Of a stretch of 64,000 nucleotides of DNA, positions 23,968-31,894 are shown piece after piece; the stretch's first letter is position 1, and the number at the start of each line of letters is the position of its first letter. Location of the stretch: contig NZ_JACHIW010000001.1 in the NCBI RefSeq assembly GCF_014203395.1, forward strand, positions 2,542,001 to 2,606,000, read 5' to 3'. The notes under the pieces were generated by a model. That model worked only from the letters and a program-made list of their open reading frames with translations. It searched no databases and was not told the origin of the DNA. The position numbers and the translations under genes were made by a program. The DNA is from Saccharopolyspora phatthalungensis. Lineage in GTDB: Bacteria; Actinomycetota; Actinomycetes; Mycobacteriales; Pseudonocardiaceae.

Positions 23968-24858
23968 TCAGAACTCGGGCAGGCTGTACCAGGCTTGTGG
24001 CGCCTCCTCGACGTCGTCGCGCGTGACGACGCCTTCGATCAGACCGTACGGACGGTCTGCGGCGAAGAACACCTCATTATTGTTCTCCAGCCCGCAGAAT
24101 TCGAGGTCGACCAGGAAGTGGTGCTTGTTCGGCAACGACAACCGCACCTCGGCGATCTCCGGGTGCTTGTCCAGCGCGGCTTTGCCCATCTCGTACAGGC
24201 TCTGCTGGAGGGCCAGGCTGTGCGTGGTGGCGAAGGTCTCCAGCATCGTCGCGCGGATCGACTCGAAGCTCTTGCCCCAGTCCACGTCGGGGTGCCGGTA
24301 GCGCCAGCGGGCGGTCACCGCGGTGGCCAGGATCCGTTCGTTGGTCTCGGCCAGCGTCGTGTACTTGTCCTTGGGGTAGCCCCAGAACTCCGAACCCGTG
24401 GACTTCAGCACCATCAGGTCCTTCAGTCCCGACACCACGTGGGCCCGGTCGCCGTCGATGGTGACGGCGGTGGTGCGTTTCTCGTCGGTGGAGCGGGCGA
24501 AGGAGTGGTCGTGGCCGGTGCCGCCGACCGGAATCCGCCGCCAGCTGTATTCGTCGATGAGAATCCGCGCCCCCGTGATGCCGTCCGCGGTGCCGACGAA
24601 GTGCTTGCCCAGCCGCAGCGCGAAGGACTCGATCTCGCCGATGGGCGCTTCCTTGGCGAAGGCGAAGACCGTGTTCTTCTGGGTGTCGGTCGGCAGGCAG
24701 TGGCTGTTGTCGCCGGTGAGGTGCACGGCGTCGAGGTCACCGCGCAGCGAGGTGCTGACGCTGAGGTCCTTGATGGTGTGCCGCGGGTTGTCCCGGTTCA
24801 CCGCGAAGATGCGGACCTCGGCCTTGCCGTACTGGTTGCGGCCCATGACGATGCCCAT
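23968..24858 (-). CDS. uox: Urate oxidase (uricase)
   Basis: 296 residues of two T-fold domains. Uricase converts urate and oxygen to 5-hydroxyisourate without cofactor. The first domain has the conserved NSHCLPTDTQKNTVFAFAK stretch (catalytic Thr, with Lys near the N-terminus). The second has SGLKDLMVLKSTGSEFWGY and NKHHFLVDLE. It ends the OHCU decarboxylase/HIU hydrolase/uricase operon, starting four bases after the HIU hydrolase stop. Confidence 0.96.
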   Translation of the reverse strand: MGIVMGRNQYGKAEVRIFAVNRDNPRHTIKDLSVSTSLRGDLDAVHLTGDNSHCLPTDTQKNTVFAFAKEAPIGEIESFALRLGKHFVGTADGITGARILIDEYSWRRIPVGGTGHDHSFARSTDEKRTTAVTIDGDRAHVVSGLKDLMVLKSTGSEFWGYPKDKYTTLAETNERILATAVTARWRYRHPDVDWGKSFESIRATMLETFATTHSLALQQSLYEMGKAALDKHPEIAEVRLSLPNKHHFLVDLEFCGLENNNEVFFAADRPYGLIEGVVTRDDVEEAPQAWYSLPEF

Positions 24859-24862
24859 GCGA

Positions 24863-25228
24863 TCAGCTCCCTCGATAAGTGGAGTAGGCGAACGGGCTCA
24901 GCAGTAGCGGGACGTGGTAGTGCTCCTCGGGGTCGGCGATCCGGAAGGTGATCTGTACCCGTGGGTAGAAGGTCGCGACGCCGTGGCGGTCGAAGTACTC
25001 GCCGGTCTCGAAGGTGAGCCGGTAGTCCCCCGCGTCCAGCCGGTCCGGTCCCAGATCCCCGATCCGGCCGTCGTCATCGGTCAGCCCAGCGGCCAGGAGT
25101 GTCCACACTTGGCTGCCCGGTCCCGCAAGCGGGTCTTCGGTGGACTTCGCGGCCTCCAGCCGGATCGAGACCCCGGCCGCGGCAGCTCCCTGCGCGGCGT
25201 CGAGCACGTGTGTGGTGACGGCACTCAT
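24863..25228 (-). CDS. uraH: 5-hydroxyisourate hydrolase
   Basis: 121 residues, transthyretin-like fold, hydrolysing 5-hydroxyisourate to OHCU. The N-terminal THVLDAAQG (His ligand) and the diagnostic C-terminal tetrapeptide YRGS are both present, with the His-containing HYHVPLLLSPF before it. ATG 25228 overlaps the stop of OHCU decarboxylase by four bases; the longer upstream frame is inside that gene. Cytoplasmic, no signal peptide. Confidence 0.95.
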   Translation of the reverse strand: MSAVTTHVLDAAQGAAAAGVSIRLEAAKSTEDPLAGPGSQVWTLLAAGLTDDDGRIGDLGPDRLDAGDYRLTFETGEYFDRHGVATFYPRVQITFRIADPEEHYHVPLLLSPFAYSTYRGS

Positions 25229-25734
25229 CCTTCGATCACCTTTGCCAATCTCAGACCTGCGATCTTGCGGAGCTCGTCGGCGACGATTCGCAGCTCGGTC
25301 TCCGGCTCGTTGTCCAGGCGGGAATGCAGGATCTCCAGCAGCTCCGTGCCGCTGCGGCCGCTGGCGCACACCAGGTACACGTGCCCGAACCGGCGCTCGT
25401 AAGCCTCGTTGCCCTCGCGCAGCGCGCGGGCCAGCTCGGCGTCGCCGCCGTCCACCCCGGACTGCTCGTTGCACGACCACTTCGCCGAGGTGTCCTTGCC
25501 CGTCGCGCATTCGCCGATGCGGGGATGGGCGGAGAGTGCGGCGTGGATCTCCCCGGCGGTCAGTTCCGGCGCGGCGGCGTCGGCCGCCTGGTAGACGGCC
25601 TTGACGTCGGCGAAGGGGCGTCGGTCGGCGACGTCGGCGGCCCAGCGCGGCACGTCCAGGCAGGCGAGCAGCTGCCGGATGAGTTCTGCCCGGGGCAGGT
25701 CGTTGAGCCGGTCCGGGCCGGTGGTTGTTGACAT
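25225..25734 (-). CDS. 2-oxo-4-hydroxy-4-carboxy-5-ureidoimidazoline decarboxylase
   Basis: 169 residues giving S-allantoin from OHCU. Family motifs: AHPRIGE (catalytic His), WSCNEQSG, NEAYERRFGHVYLVCASGRS and the Arg-rich end DELRKIAGLRLAKV. First gene of the three-gene urate operon, with a TTGACA-type promoter and overlapping palindrome 62-101 bases upstream of its ATG. Confidence 0.95.
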   Translation of the reverse strand: MSTTTGPDRLNDLPRAELIRQLLACLDVPRWAADVADRRPFADVKAVYQAADAAAPELTAGEIHAALSAHPRIGECATGKDTSAKWSCNEQSGVDGGDAELARALREGNEAYERRFGHVYLVCASGRSGTELLEILHSRLDNEPETELRIVADELRKIAGLRLAKVIEG

Positions 25735-25795
25735 CGCGAATCCCCAGTGGGTGCTCGGGAGTGGCGGTTGCCGTTACGCGCTTTGGTGTGGCAAA

Positions 25796-25835
25796 AGCTT
25801 GAACCGCGCTCCGCGAGGTGTCAACATTTTGTTGA
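25796..25835 (-). promoter_or_regulatory. Promoter and overlapping operator of the urate operon
   Basis: On the minus strand, a perfect TTGACA (25819-25824) and CAAGCT (25796-25801) are separated by 17 bases. The palindrome TCAACA-TTT-TGTTGA (25821-25835) overlaps the -35 box, the arrangement expected for a repressor site. The regulator is unknown; candidates are the DauR-type protein encoded just upstream and the IclR protein. Confidence 0.55.
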
Positions 25836-25858
25836 AATCCCCTGGTGGTGGGGTCGGC

Positions 25859-26209
25859 CTACTCGCGGTTGAGGTAGTTGTAGACCGTGAAGCGGCTGAC
25901 GCCGAGTGCCTTGGCCACCGTCTCGACCGACTTGCGCAGCGTAAACGCGCCGCGCTCCTCCAGCAGCCGGACGGCGCGCTGCTTGTCCGCGCGCGGCAGG
26001 TCCGGCAGGCGTCCGCCGAGTTCGCCTTCGAGGGTTCGGATCATCCGGTCTAGGGCGCTGGTCAACTCCTCGCCGGGCAGCCGGACGGCAATCGCCGGGG
26101 CGCCCTCCCAGTGCAGGACGATGTCACCGGGCTCGCACTCGTCGGCCGGCACGGCGGTGCCGCCTATGTGCTCCAGCAGCGGTGCGATCGCATGGGCGAG
26201 CGGATGCAC
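25859..26209 (-). CDS. DauR/YheO-type regulator with C-terminal helix-turn-helix
   Basis: 116 residues from GTG 26209. The C-terminal 60 residues match the HTH_22 domain of DauR-like regulators (LLEERGAFTLRKSVETVAKALGVSRFTVYNYLNRE). The N-terminal part is short and lacks the full PAS-like YheO domain of longer relatives. It follows the thiamine-binding protein gene after 10 bases and precedes the urate operon on the same strand, so control of that operon is likely but unproven. Confidence 0.8.
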   Translation of the reverse strand: MHPLAHAIAPLLEHIGGTAVPADECEPGDIVLHWEGAPAIAVRLPGEELTSALDRMIRTLEGELGGRLPDLPRADKQRAVRLLEERGAFTLRKSVETVAKALGVSRFTVYNYLNRE

Positions 26210-26219
26210 GCCGGCCAGC

Positions 26220-26477
26220 CTAAACCTGACCCTCGTCGGCGTTGCCGACGCTTACTTGCAGGGTGATCCGGTGCCCGCCGTTGTCCAGGACGGTGTCCAG
26301 CACGGCCGCCAGCGCGGGCAGCACGGCCTCGCGGTCGCCGGTGATCGAGGTGCCCAGCGGGCCGAATTCGGGCTCCAGTCCGGCGGCGCGGAGACAGTCT
26401 CGGGCGGCTACGGCGTGTGCCGGTGGCTCGCCTTCCCCCTCGAAGGGTTCGGTGGTGAACTCGGCTCGCAAGATCAT
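26220..26477 (-). CDS. Thiamine-binding (MTH1187/YqgV family) protein
   Basis: 85 residues of the UPF0045-like ferredoxin-fold family, whose members bind thiamine or hydroxymethylpyrimidine: MILRAEFTTEPF, PAHAVAARDCLRAAGLEPEFGPLGTSITGD and ITLQVSVG match the family pattern. ATG 26477 overlaps GGGAGGTCACTTC in its leader. No TPP riboswitch was seen. Association with purine catabolism may reflect the former thiamine-diphosphate enzyme glyoxylate carboligase of this pathway (inference). Confidence 0.75.
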   Translation of the reverse strand: MILRAEFTTEPFEGEGEPPAHAVAARDCLRAAGLEPEFGPLGTSITGDREAVLPALAAVLDTVLDNGGHRITLQVSVGNADEGQV

Positions 26478-26550
26478 TGAAGTGACCTCCCAGTTGAACC
26501 GTATCGGCCGAAGCTGCTCGTGGCTCGCGAGGACTTCGCCGCTGACCGAG

Positions 26551-26750
26551 GCGGGGCTGAAGGTGCTCGGCGGCGGGCTCGCCGGCAGCGCGGTGCTCGA
26601 CGCCAAGGGCGAGAAAATGCGCAACCGCGAGTTCGCCCCCGGGATTCCGGATCGAGCCGCACCACAAGGACATGGGGCATCGTGCAGGCGGCCGCCCGCG
26701 AGGCTCGCGTCGACGCCATGAGCGAGCCCGAGCCCGTCCCCAACGCATAA
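26551..26750 (+). pseudogene. Remnant of 2-hydroxy-3-oxopropionate (tartronate semialdehyde) reductase
   Basis: The C-terminal third of the reductase is recognisable in three successive frames: LKVLGGGLAGSAVLDAKG (26557-26610 frame), then FRIEPHHKDMG after an extra base near 26644, then GIVQAAAREARV after another near 26675, ending at the stop 26748-26750. Intact relatives read GGLAGS...VLD...PGFRIDLHHKDLGI in one frame. The N-terminal NADP domain is missing. It sits directly upstream of glycerate kinase, the next enzyme of the pathway. Confidence 0.75.
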
Positions 26751-26852
26751 CGGACCACTGGGCAGGCCCGGCGCCGGGACGCGTGGTGTGTTGGCGGGCG
26801 CACCCCGCACTTCCCCATGACCGAGTCCTCGGGTGGAATACCCGGTGACCCC

Positions 26853-26898
26853 GGTGTCCTCCGCCGGGCACGTGCCGGGCGGCTCGGCGGAGGACACC
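26853..26898 (+). terminator. Strong hairpin just upstream of glycerate kinase
   Basis: GGTGTCCTCCGCC (26853-26865) pairs perfectly with GGCGGAGGACACC (26886-26898); the loop holds the palindrome GGCACGTGCC. It ends 26 bases before the TTG start. It may be the terminator of the decayed upstream gene or an attenuator. Confidence 0.6.
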
Positions 26899-26924
26899 GC
26901 CCCGCGACTTTTCGGGAGTTCGTT

Positions 26925-28046
26925 TTGCCTGGTCCTGTCCTCATCGCACCGGACAAGTTCAAGGGCTCGCTGACTGCGCCGCAGGTCGCCGAGGCGGTCG
27001 CCGCCGGACTGCGCCGGGGCCGCGCCGACGTCGGAGTCCGGCTGGCGCCGGTGGCCGACGGCGGGGACGGCACCGTGCAGGCCGCGCTGGCCAGCGGGTA
27101 CCTGCCGATCCCGGTGCGGGTCGCCGGACCGGTCGGTGAGCCGGTCGACACCGAGATCGCTATCCACGGCGACACCGCCGTCGTCGAGCTCGCCTCGGCC
27201 TCCGGGCTGGCGCTGCTGGAGGACGACGAGCTCGCACCGCTGGCGGCCTCCAGCGAGGGCACCGGCGAGGCGATCCTGGCGGCCCTGGACGCGGGCGCGC
27301 GCACCGTGGTGCTCGGCGTCGGTGGCAGCGCCAGCACCGACGGCGGCGCCGGTTTGCTCACCGTCCTGGGGGCACGGGTTTTGGATGCTGCGGGTAATCC
27401 GTTGCCTCCCGGAGGCGGACCGCTGGCCCGAGTGGCCACAGTGGACCTTTCCGGCCTGGATCCCCGGCTGGCCGACACCGACTTCATCCTGGCCTCGGAC
27501 GTGGACAACCCGCTGCTCGGCGAGCGCGGTGCCGCGCACGTCTACGGCCCGCAGAAAGGCGCCGACCCGCAGCAGGTGCGGCTGCTGGACGAAGCGCTGG
27601 GCAACTGGGCCCGCGCGGTGCTGGCCGCCGGCGGCCGCGACGTGGCCGGCCAGCCCGGCGCCGGCGCGGCCGGCGGAGTCGGCTACGGGGCGCTGGCCGT
27701 GCTCGGCGCGCGGATGCGGCCGGGGGTCGACGTCATCCTGGAACTCATCGACTTCGATCAGCGCCTTGCCGGGGCCGGGCTGGTCATCATCGGCGAAGGC
27801 GCCCTCGACGAACAGACCCTGCACGGCAAGGGCCCGGCCGGCGTCGCCGCCCGCGCCGTCGAAGCGGGCATCCCGGTGGTCGCCATCGCAGGCCGCTGCC
27901 GGCTTTCGGCCGAACGCCTGCACGAGGTCGGCATCCGTGGCGCCTACGCCCTTACCGACATCGAACCCGATCCGCAACGCTGCATGGCGAACGCAGCCAG
28001 CCTCCTGGCCGACCTCGGCGAACGCCTCGCCCACGACTGGCTCTAG
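26925..28046 (+). CDS. glxK: Glycerate kinase (GarK/GlxK type)
   Basis: 373 residues phosphorylating D-glycerate. Family motifs: [16 protein letters not shown] at the start, [39 protein letters not shown] and [23 protein letters not shown] 26925 is preferred: GGGAG lies six bases upstream and the family start begins [12 protein letters not shown] within a few residues, whereas ATG 26817 would translate through the hairpin at 26853-26898. Its reductase partner upstream is a pseudogene. Confidence 0.92.
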   Translation: MPGPVLIAPDKFKGSLTAPQVAEAVAAGLRRGRADVGVRLAPVADGGDGTVQAALASGYLPIPVRVAGPVGEPVDTEIAIHGDTAVVELASASGLALLEDDELAPLAASSEGTGEAILAALDAGARTVVLGVGGSASTDGGAGLLTVLGARVLDAAGNPLPPGGGPLARVATVDLSGLDPRLADTDFILASDVDNPLLGERGAAHVYGPQKGADPQQVRLLDEALGNWARAVLAAGGRDVAGQPGAGAAGGVGYGALAVLGARMRPGVDVILELIDFDQRLAGAGLVIIGEGALDEQTLHGKGPAGVAARAVEAGIPVVAIAGRCRLSAERLHEVGIRGAYALTDIEPDPQRCMANAASLLADLGERLAHDWL

Positions 28047-28102
28047 CCGCGCGGGCGGGCAGCCATCCGGACACGCCCCCGATGGCCCGGAACCATCGTG
28101 GC

Positions 28103-28118
28103 GATTTCAATGGAAGCC
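28103..28118 (+). repeat. Degenerate GATTTC hairpin element upstream of allB
   Basis: GATTTC-AATG-GAAGCC, an imperfect copy of the interspersed element, 30 bases before the allantoinase start. Confidence 0.4.
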
Positions 28119-28147
28119 AGCGCGTCTGCGACGAGGAGGTAACCGCG

Positions 28148-29512
28148 GTGCCCGAAACCGCCACCGGGGCTTTCGACGTCGTATTCCGTGCGCGACGGCT
28201 CATCGGCCCGAACGGGGAGATGGCTGGCAGCGTCGGTGTCCGCGACGGCCGGATCGCCGCCGTCGAGCCGCTGGACGCCCAGCTCGACGCCGTCCGCACC
28301 ATCGAGCTCGCCGGGGACGAGGTCCTGCTGCCGGGTTTGGTCGACACCCACGTGCACGTCAACGACCCGGGCCGCACCGAGTGGGAGGGTTTCGACACGG
28401 CCACCCGCGCCGCGGCAGCCGGCGGCGTCACGACCATCCTCGACATGCCGCTGAACAGCCTGCCGCCCACCATCGACGTCGGCGCACTGGAGATCAAGCG
28501 CAAGACCGCACGCGACAAGGCGCATGTCGACGTCGGGTTCTGGGGCGGCGCGGTGCACGGCAACCGCACCAAGCTGCGCGGGCTGCATGAGGCCGGGGTG
28601 TTCGGCTTCAAGTGTTTCCTGCCGCATTCCGGGGTCGACGAATTCCCACCGCTGAGCCCGACCGAACTCGACGAGGCGCTGCGCGAACTGACCGGCTACG
28701 ACGCGCTGATGATCGTGCACGCCGAGGATTCCGAGGCCATCGAGCACGCGCCCGCGGCCCACGGCCAGGCCTACGGCGACTTCCTGAACTCCCGGCCGCG
28801 CGGCGCCGAGAATCTGGCGATTGCGCAGGTCATCGAGCTGGCGCGGCGCATCGGGGCGCGGGTGCACATCGTGCACCTGTCGTCCTCGGACGCGCTGCCG
28901 ATGATCGCCTCCGCGCGCGCCGACGGCGTCAGGGTCACCGTCGAGACCTGCCCGCACTACCTGAGCTTCAGCGCCGAGGAGATCCCCGACGGCGCCACCC
29001 AGTTCAAGTGCTGCCCGCCGATCCGCGAGGCCCGCAACCGGGAACTGCTGTGGCAGGGGCTGGCCGACGGGATCATCGACTGCGTGGTCAGCGACCACTC
29101 CCCGTGCACCCCGGAGCTCAAGCGTTTCGACATCGGCGATTTCGGGGTGGCCTGGGGCGGGGTGTCCAGCCTCCAGTTGGGGCTTCCGGCGGTGTGGACG
29201 CAGGCGCGGGTGCGCGGCCACGGCCTCGCCGACGTCGTGCGGTGGATGGCCCACAAGCCCGCTGACCTCGCCGGACTGCGCCGGAAGGGAGCCATCGCGG
29301 TCGGCCACGACGCCGACTTCTGCGTGTTCGCCCCCGATGACGCGTTCGTCGTCGATGTGCGCAAGCTGCACCACCGGAATCCGGTCTCGCCCTACCACGG
29401 GCGTCCGCTGTCCGGTGTGGTGCGCGAAACCTGGCTGCGCGGTCGCCGGATCGTTGGGGCCGATGTGGAATCGAGCGGGCCGCGAGGCGAATTGCTCATC
29501 CGGCAGGGCTGA
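28148..29512 (+). CDS. allB: Allantoinase
   Basis: 454 residues, cyclic amidohydrolase opening allantoin to allantoate. Metal ligands are visible as HVHVNDPG, the probable carbamylated Lys in [11 protein letters not shown], His in IVHAEDSE and [11 protein letters not shown], and the Asp in [11 protein letters not shown] 28148 follows GAGGAGGTAA at ideal spacing. Allantoicase and ureidoglycolate-processing genes are not in the window, so the rest of the route must lie elsewhere. Confidence 0.95.
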   Translation: MPETATGAFDVVFRARRLIGPNGEMAGSVGVRDGRIAAVEPLDAQLDAVRTIELAGDEVLLPGLVDTHVHVNDPGRTEWEGFDTATRAAAAGGVTTILDMPLNSLPPTIDVGALEIKRKTARDKAHVDVGFWGGAVHGNRTKLRGLHEAGVFGFKCFLPHSGVDEFPPLSPTELDEALRELTGYDALMIVHAEDSEAIEHAPAAHGQAYGDFLNSRPRGAENLAIAQVIELARRIGARVHIVHLSSSDALPMIASARADGVRVTVETCPHYLSFSAEEIPDGATQFKCCPPIREARNRELLWQGLADGIIDCVVSDHSPCTPELKRFDIGDFGVAWGGVSSLQLGLPAVWTQARVRGHGLADVVRWMAHKPADLAGLRRKGAIAVGHDADFCVFAPDDAFVVDVRKLHHRNPVSPYHGRPLSGVVRETWLRGRRIVGADVESSGPRGELLIRQG

Positions 29513-29589
29513 ACAGCACCGCTGGCCGCGCCCGTCGTGGTGTTCCCCACGTAACCCCGGTGAGCAGGGCTGACGTACGCTGAGTAACC

Positions 29590-30246
29590 GTGCTCGTCAT
29601 TGCGCTGGACACCTCGACCCCCGCGGTCACGGCCGGGCTGGTCGCCCTGGACGGCGGTCCGCCACGCGCCCTCGCCGAGCGCGTGACGGTCAACCCGCGC
29701 GCGCACGGCGAACTCCTCATGCCGCAGCTGCTGGACGTCATGACCGAGGCCGGACACGAACTCGCGGATGTCGACGCGATCGTCGTCGGTGCAGGCCCCG
29801 GCCCCTTCACCGGCCTGCGCGTCGGCATGGTCACCGCCGCGGCGCTCGGGCAGACCTGCGGTCGGCCGGTGCACCCGGTGTGCAGCCTCGACGCGATCGC
29901 CGCGCAGGCCCCGGCCGACGGCCCGCTGCTGGTCGCCACCGACGCGCGCCGCAAGGAGGTCTACTGGGCCGCCTACGATGCCGCGCGGAACCGGCTCGAC
30001 GGCCCGCACGTCCAGCGCCCGGCGGAGGTACCGACCCGCGATTTCGCCGCGGCGGCAGGGGAAATGGCCGAGGCGTTGGGAGTCAAGGTCGTCGAGCCGC
30101 GCTATCCGACGCCGGTCGGGCTGGTCGCGGCGGCGGTCGCTGCGCTGCCGGGCGAACCGGCGCCGCTGGTGCCGCTCTACCTGCGGCGGCCGGACGCCGA
30201 GGCCCCGGGCAAGCGGAAGTCCGTGTTGACCAGAGGTGGGAAGTGA
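29590..30246 (+). CDS. tsaB: tRNA threonylcarbamoyladenosine biosynthesis protein TsaB
   Basis: 218 residues of ASKHA fold: LVIALDTSTPAVTAGLV, PRAHGELLMPQL, VVGAGPGPFTGLRVGM and ATDARRKEVYW. It scaffolds TsaD and TsaE in t6A synthesis. GTG start; its stop overlaps the rimI GTG by four bases. It begins a tsaB-rimI-tsaD operon whose usual neighbour tsaE lies 12.3 kb upstream. Confidence 0.95.
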   Translation: MLVIALDTSTPAVTAGLVALDGGPPRALAERVTVNPRAHGELLMPQLLDVMTEAGHELADVDAIVVGAGPGPFTGLRVGMVTAAALGQTCGRPVHPVCSLDAIAAQAPADGPLLVATDARRKEVYWAAYDAARNRLDGPHVQRPAEVPTRDFAAAAGEMAEALGVKVVEPRYPTPVGLVAAAVAALPGEPAPLVPLYLRRPDAEAPGKRKSVLTRGGK

Positions 30247-30764
30247 CCGATTACGCGACCACCGCGCTGCGCGTGCTGAAACTGCGTCGCGGCGATCTGA
30301 AGCGCTGCGCGGAACTGGAGCGGATGCTCTTCCCCGGTGATGACCCGTGGTCGTGGTCCGCCTTCGCCGCCGAGCTCGACCAGGGCCACTACTACGTCGG
30401 CGCCTACACCGATGAGCGGCTGATCGGCTACGCCGGGCTCGCCGTCGTCGGTCGTGCGCCGCACGCCGAGGCCGAGGTACACACCATCGGCGTGGACCCG
30501 GTGCACCAGGGGCGCGGCGTGGGCAAGGCGCTGCTGCGGGACCTGCTGGCCCGGGCCGACGAGCAGCGCGCGACGACGTTCCTGGAAGTGCGCACCGACA
30601 ACGAAACCGCGATCGAGATGTACCGGAAGCACGGTTTCGAGATCGTGGGCCTGCGCAAGCGCTATTACCAGCCGTCCGGGGCGGATGCGCACACCATGCG
30701 GCGCCCCGCATCGGCTGCCCCGACGCAAGCCGCGGAGACGGTGACTACGGAGGCCGGGGGATGA
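30243..30764 (+). CDS. rimI: Ribosomal protein S18-alanine N-acetyltransferase
   Basis: 173 residues, GNAT fold. The acetyl-CoA loop [20 protein letters not shown] lies near residues 79-98, followed by [21 protein letters not shown] and [15 protein letters not shown], which match RimI. Starts at GTG 30243 overlapping tsaB; stops overlapping tsaD (ATGA). The C-terminal 20 residues (Ala/Thr/Glu-rich) are beyond the family core. Confidence 0.94.
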   Translation: MTDYATTALRVLKLRRGDLKRCAELERMLFPGDDPWSWSAFAAELDQGHYYVGAYTDERLIGYAGLAVVGRAPHAEAEVHTIGVDPVHQGRGVGKALLRDLLARADEQRATTFLEVRTDNETAIEMYRKHGFEIVGLRKRYYQPSGADAHTMRRPASAAPTQAAETVTTEAGG

Positions 30765-31816
30765 CTGCGGACCGAGTGGTGCTGGGCATCGAGAGTTCCT
30801 GCGATGAGACCGGCGTCGGCCTGGTCCGGCTGGCCGCCGACGGCACGGTCGAGCTGCTGGCCGACGCGGTGGCCTCCAGCGTCGACGAGCACGCCCGCTT
30901 CGGCGGTGTGGTGCCGGAGATCGCCAGCCGCGCGCACCTGGCGGCGATGGCCCCGACGATGCGCCGCGCGTTGGACGAGTCCGGCCTCGAACTGTCCGAT
31001 GTGGACGCTATTGCGGTCACGGCGGGGCCGGGGCTGGCCGGGGCGCTGATGGTCGGGGTCGCGGCGGCCAAGGCTTACGCGGCAGCGCTGGGCGTGCCGC
31101 TCTTCGGCGTCAACCACCTCGGCGGGCACGTCGCGGTCGACACCCTGGAGCACGGGCCGCTGCCGTCGCGCTGCCTGGCGCTGCTCGTCTCCGGCGGGCA
31201 CACGCAGCTGCTGCTGGTGGAGGGCATCGGGGAGCAGATCACCGAGATCGGCTCCACCATCGACGACGCCGCCGGCGAGGCGTACGACAAGGTCGCCCGC
31301 ATCCTCGACCTGCCCTACCCCGGCGGTCCGCCGATCGACAAGCAGGCCAAACTGGGCAACCCGAAGGCCATCGCGTTCCCGCGCGGGCTCACCGGGCCCC
31401 GGGACGCCAAATACGACTTCTCCTTCTCCGGGCTGAAGACCGCGGTCGCGCGCTGGGTGGAGACCGAGCAGCGCTCCGGGCGGGAGATCCCGGTGGCCGA
31501 CGTGTGCGCCTCCTTCCAGGAGGCCGTGGCCGACGTGCTGACGGCCAAAGCGGTGCGCGCGGCGCGGGACCTGGACGCGGACACGCTGGTGATCTCCGGC
31601 GGCGTGGCGGCCAACTCGCGGCTGTCGGAACTGGCGGCCCAGCGGTGTGCGGAAGCAGGGATCACCCTGCGGGTGCCGCGCCCGCGCCTGTGCACCGACA
31701 ACGGCGCGATGATCGCCGCCCTCGGGGCCCACGTCCTCGCCGCGGGCGCCAAGCCCTCGCCGCTGGACATGCCCGCCAACCCCGGCCTCCCGGTGCACAC
31801 CATCGTCGTCCAGTAG
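30761..31816 (+). CDS. tsaD: tRNA N6-adenosine threonylcarbamoyltransferase
   Basis: 351 residues. TsaD transfers threonylcarbamoyl to A37 of ANN-decoding tRNAs. It begins [16 protein letters not shown], with metal-binding [11 protein letters not shown] (two His near 112-116), [35 protein letters not shown] and [10 protein letters not shown]. Length and motifs are complete. A perfect 13-bp bidirectional terminator follows at 31851-31886. Confidence 0.96.
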   Translation: MTADRVVLGIESSCDETGVGLVRLAADGTVELLADAVASSVDEHARFGGVVPEIASRAHLAAMAPTMRRALDESGLELSDVDAIAVTAGPGLAGALMVGVAAAKAYAAALGVPLFGVNHLGGHVAVDTLEHGPLPSRCLALLVSGGHTQLLLVEGIGEQITEIGSTIDDAAGEAYDKVARILDLPYPGGPPIDKQAKLGNPKAIAFPRGLTGPRDAKYDFSFSGLKTAVARWVETEQRSGREIPVADVCASFQEAVADVLTAKAVRAARDLDADTLVISGGVAANSRLSELAAQRCAEAGITLRVPRPRLCTDNGAMIAALGAHVLAAGAKPSPLDMPANPGLPVHTIVVQ

Positions 31817-31839
31817 CGCGGTTGCGATGGAAACCGCGC
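31816..31839. terminator. Hairpin at the tsaD stop
   Basis: GCGCGGTT / AACCGCGC, eight perfect pairs around GCGATGGA, beginning at the last base of the stop codon. The inner part resembles the RTTTC family. Confidence 0.6.
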
Positions 31840-31850
31840 ACCGGCCGCCG

Positions 31851-31886
31851 GTCTGACCGCGGTCTCAGCTCAAACCGCGGTCAGAC
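31851..31886. terminator. Bidirectional terminator between tsaD and the LGFP gene
   Basis: GTCTGACCGCGGT (31851-31863) pairs perfectly with ACCGCGGTCAGAC (31874-31886) around CTCAGCTCAA. Both flanking genes converge here. Confidence 0.8.
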
Positions 31887-31894
31887 CGGGCGGG

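Noticed and set aside
26478..26550. TPP riboswitch in front of the thiamine-binding protein gene
   Set aside because: The leader is short and shows none of the conserved TPP aptamer sequence such as CUGAGA.
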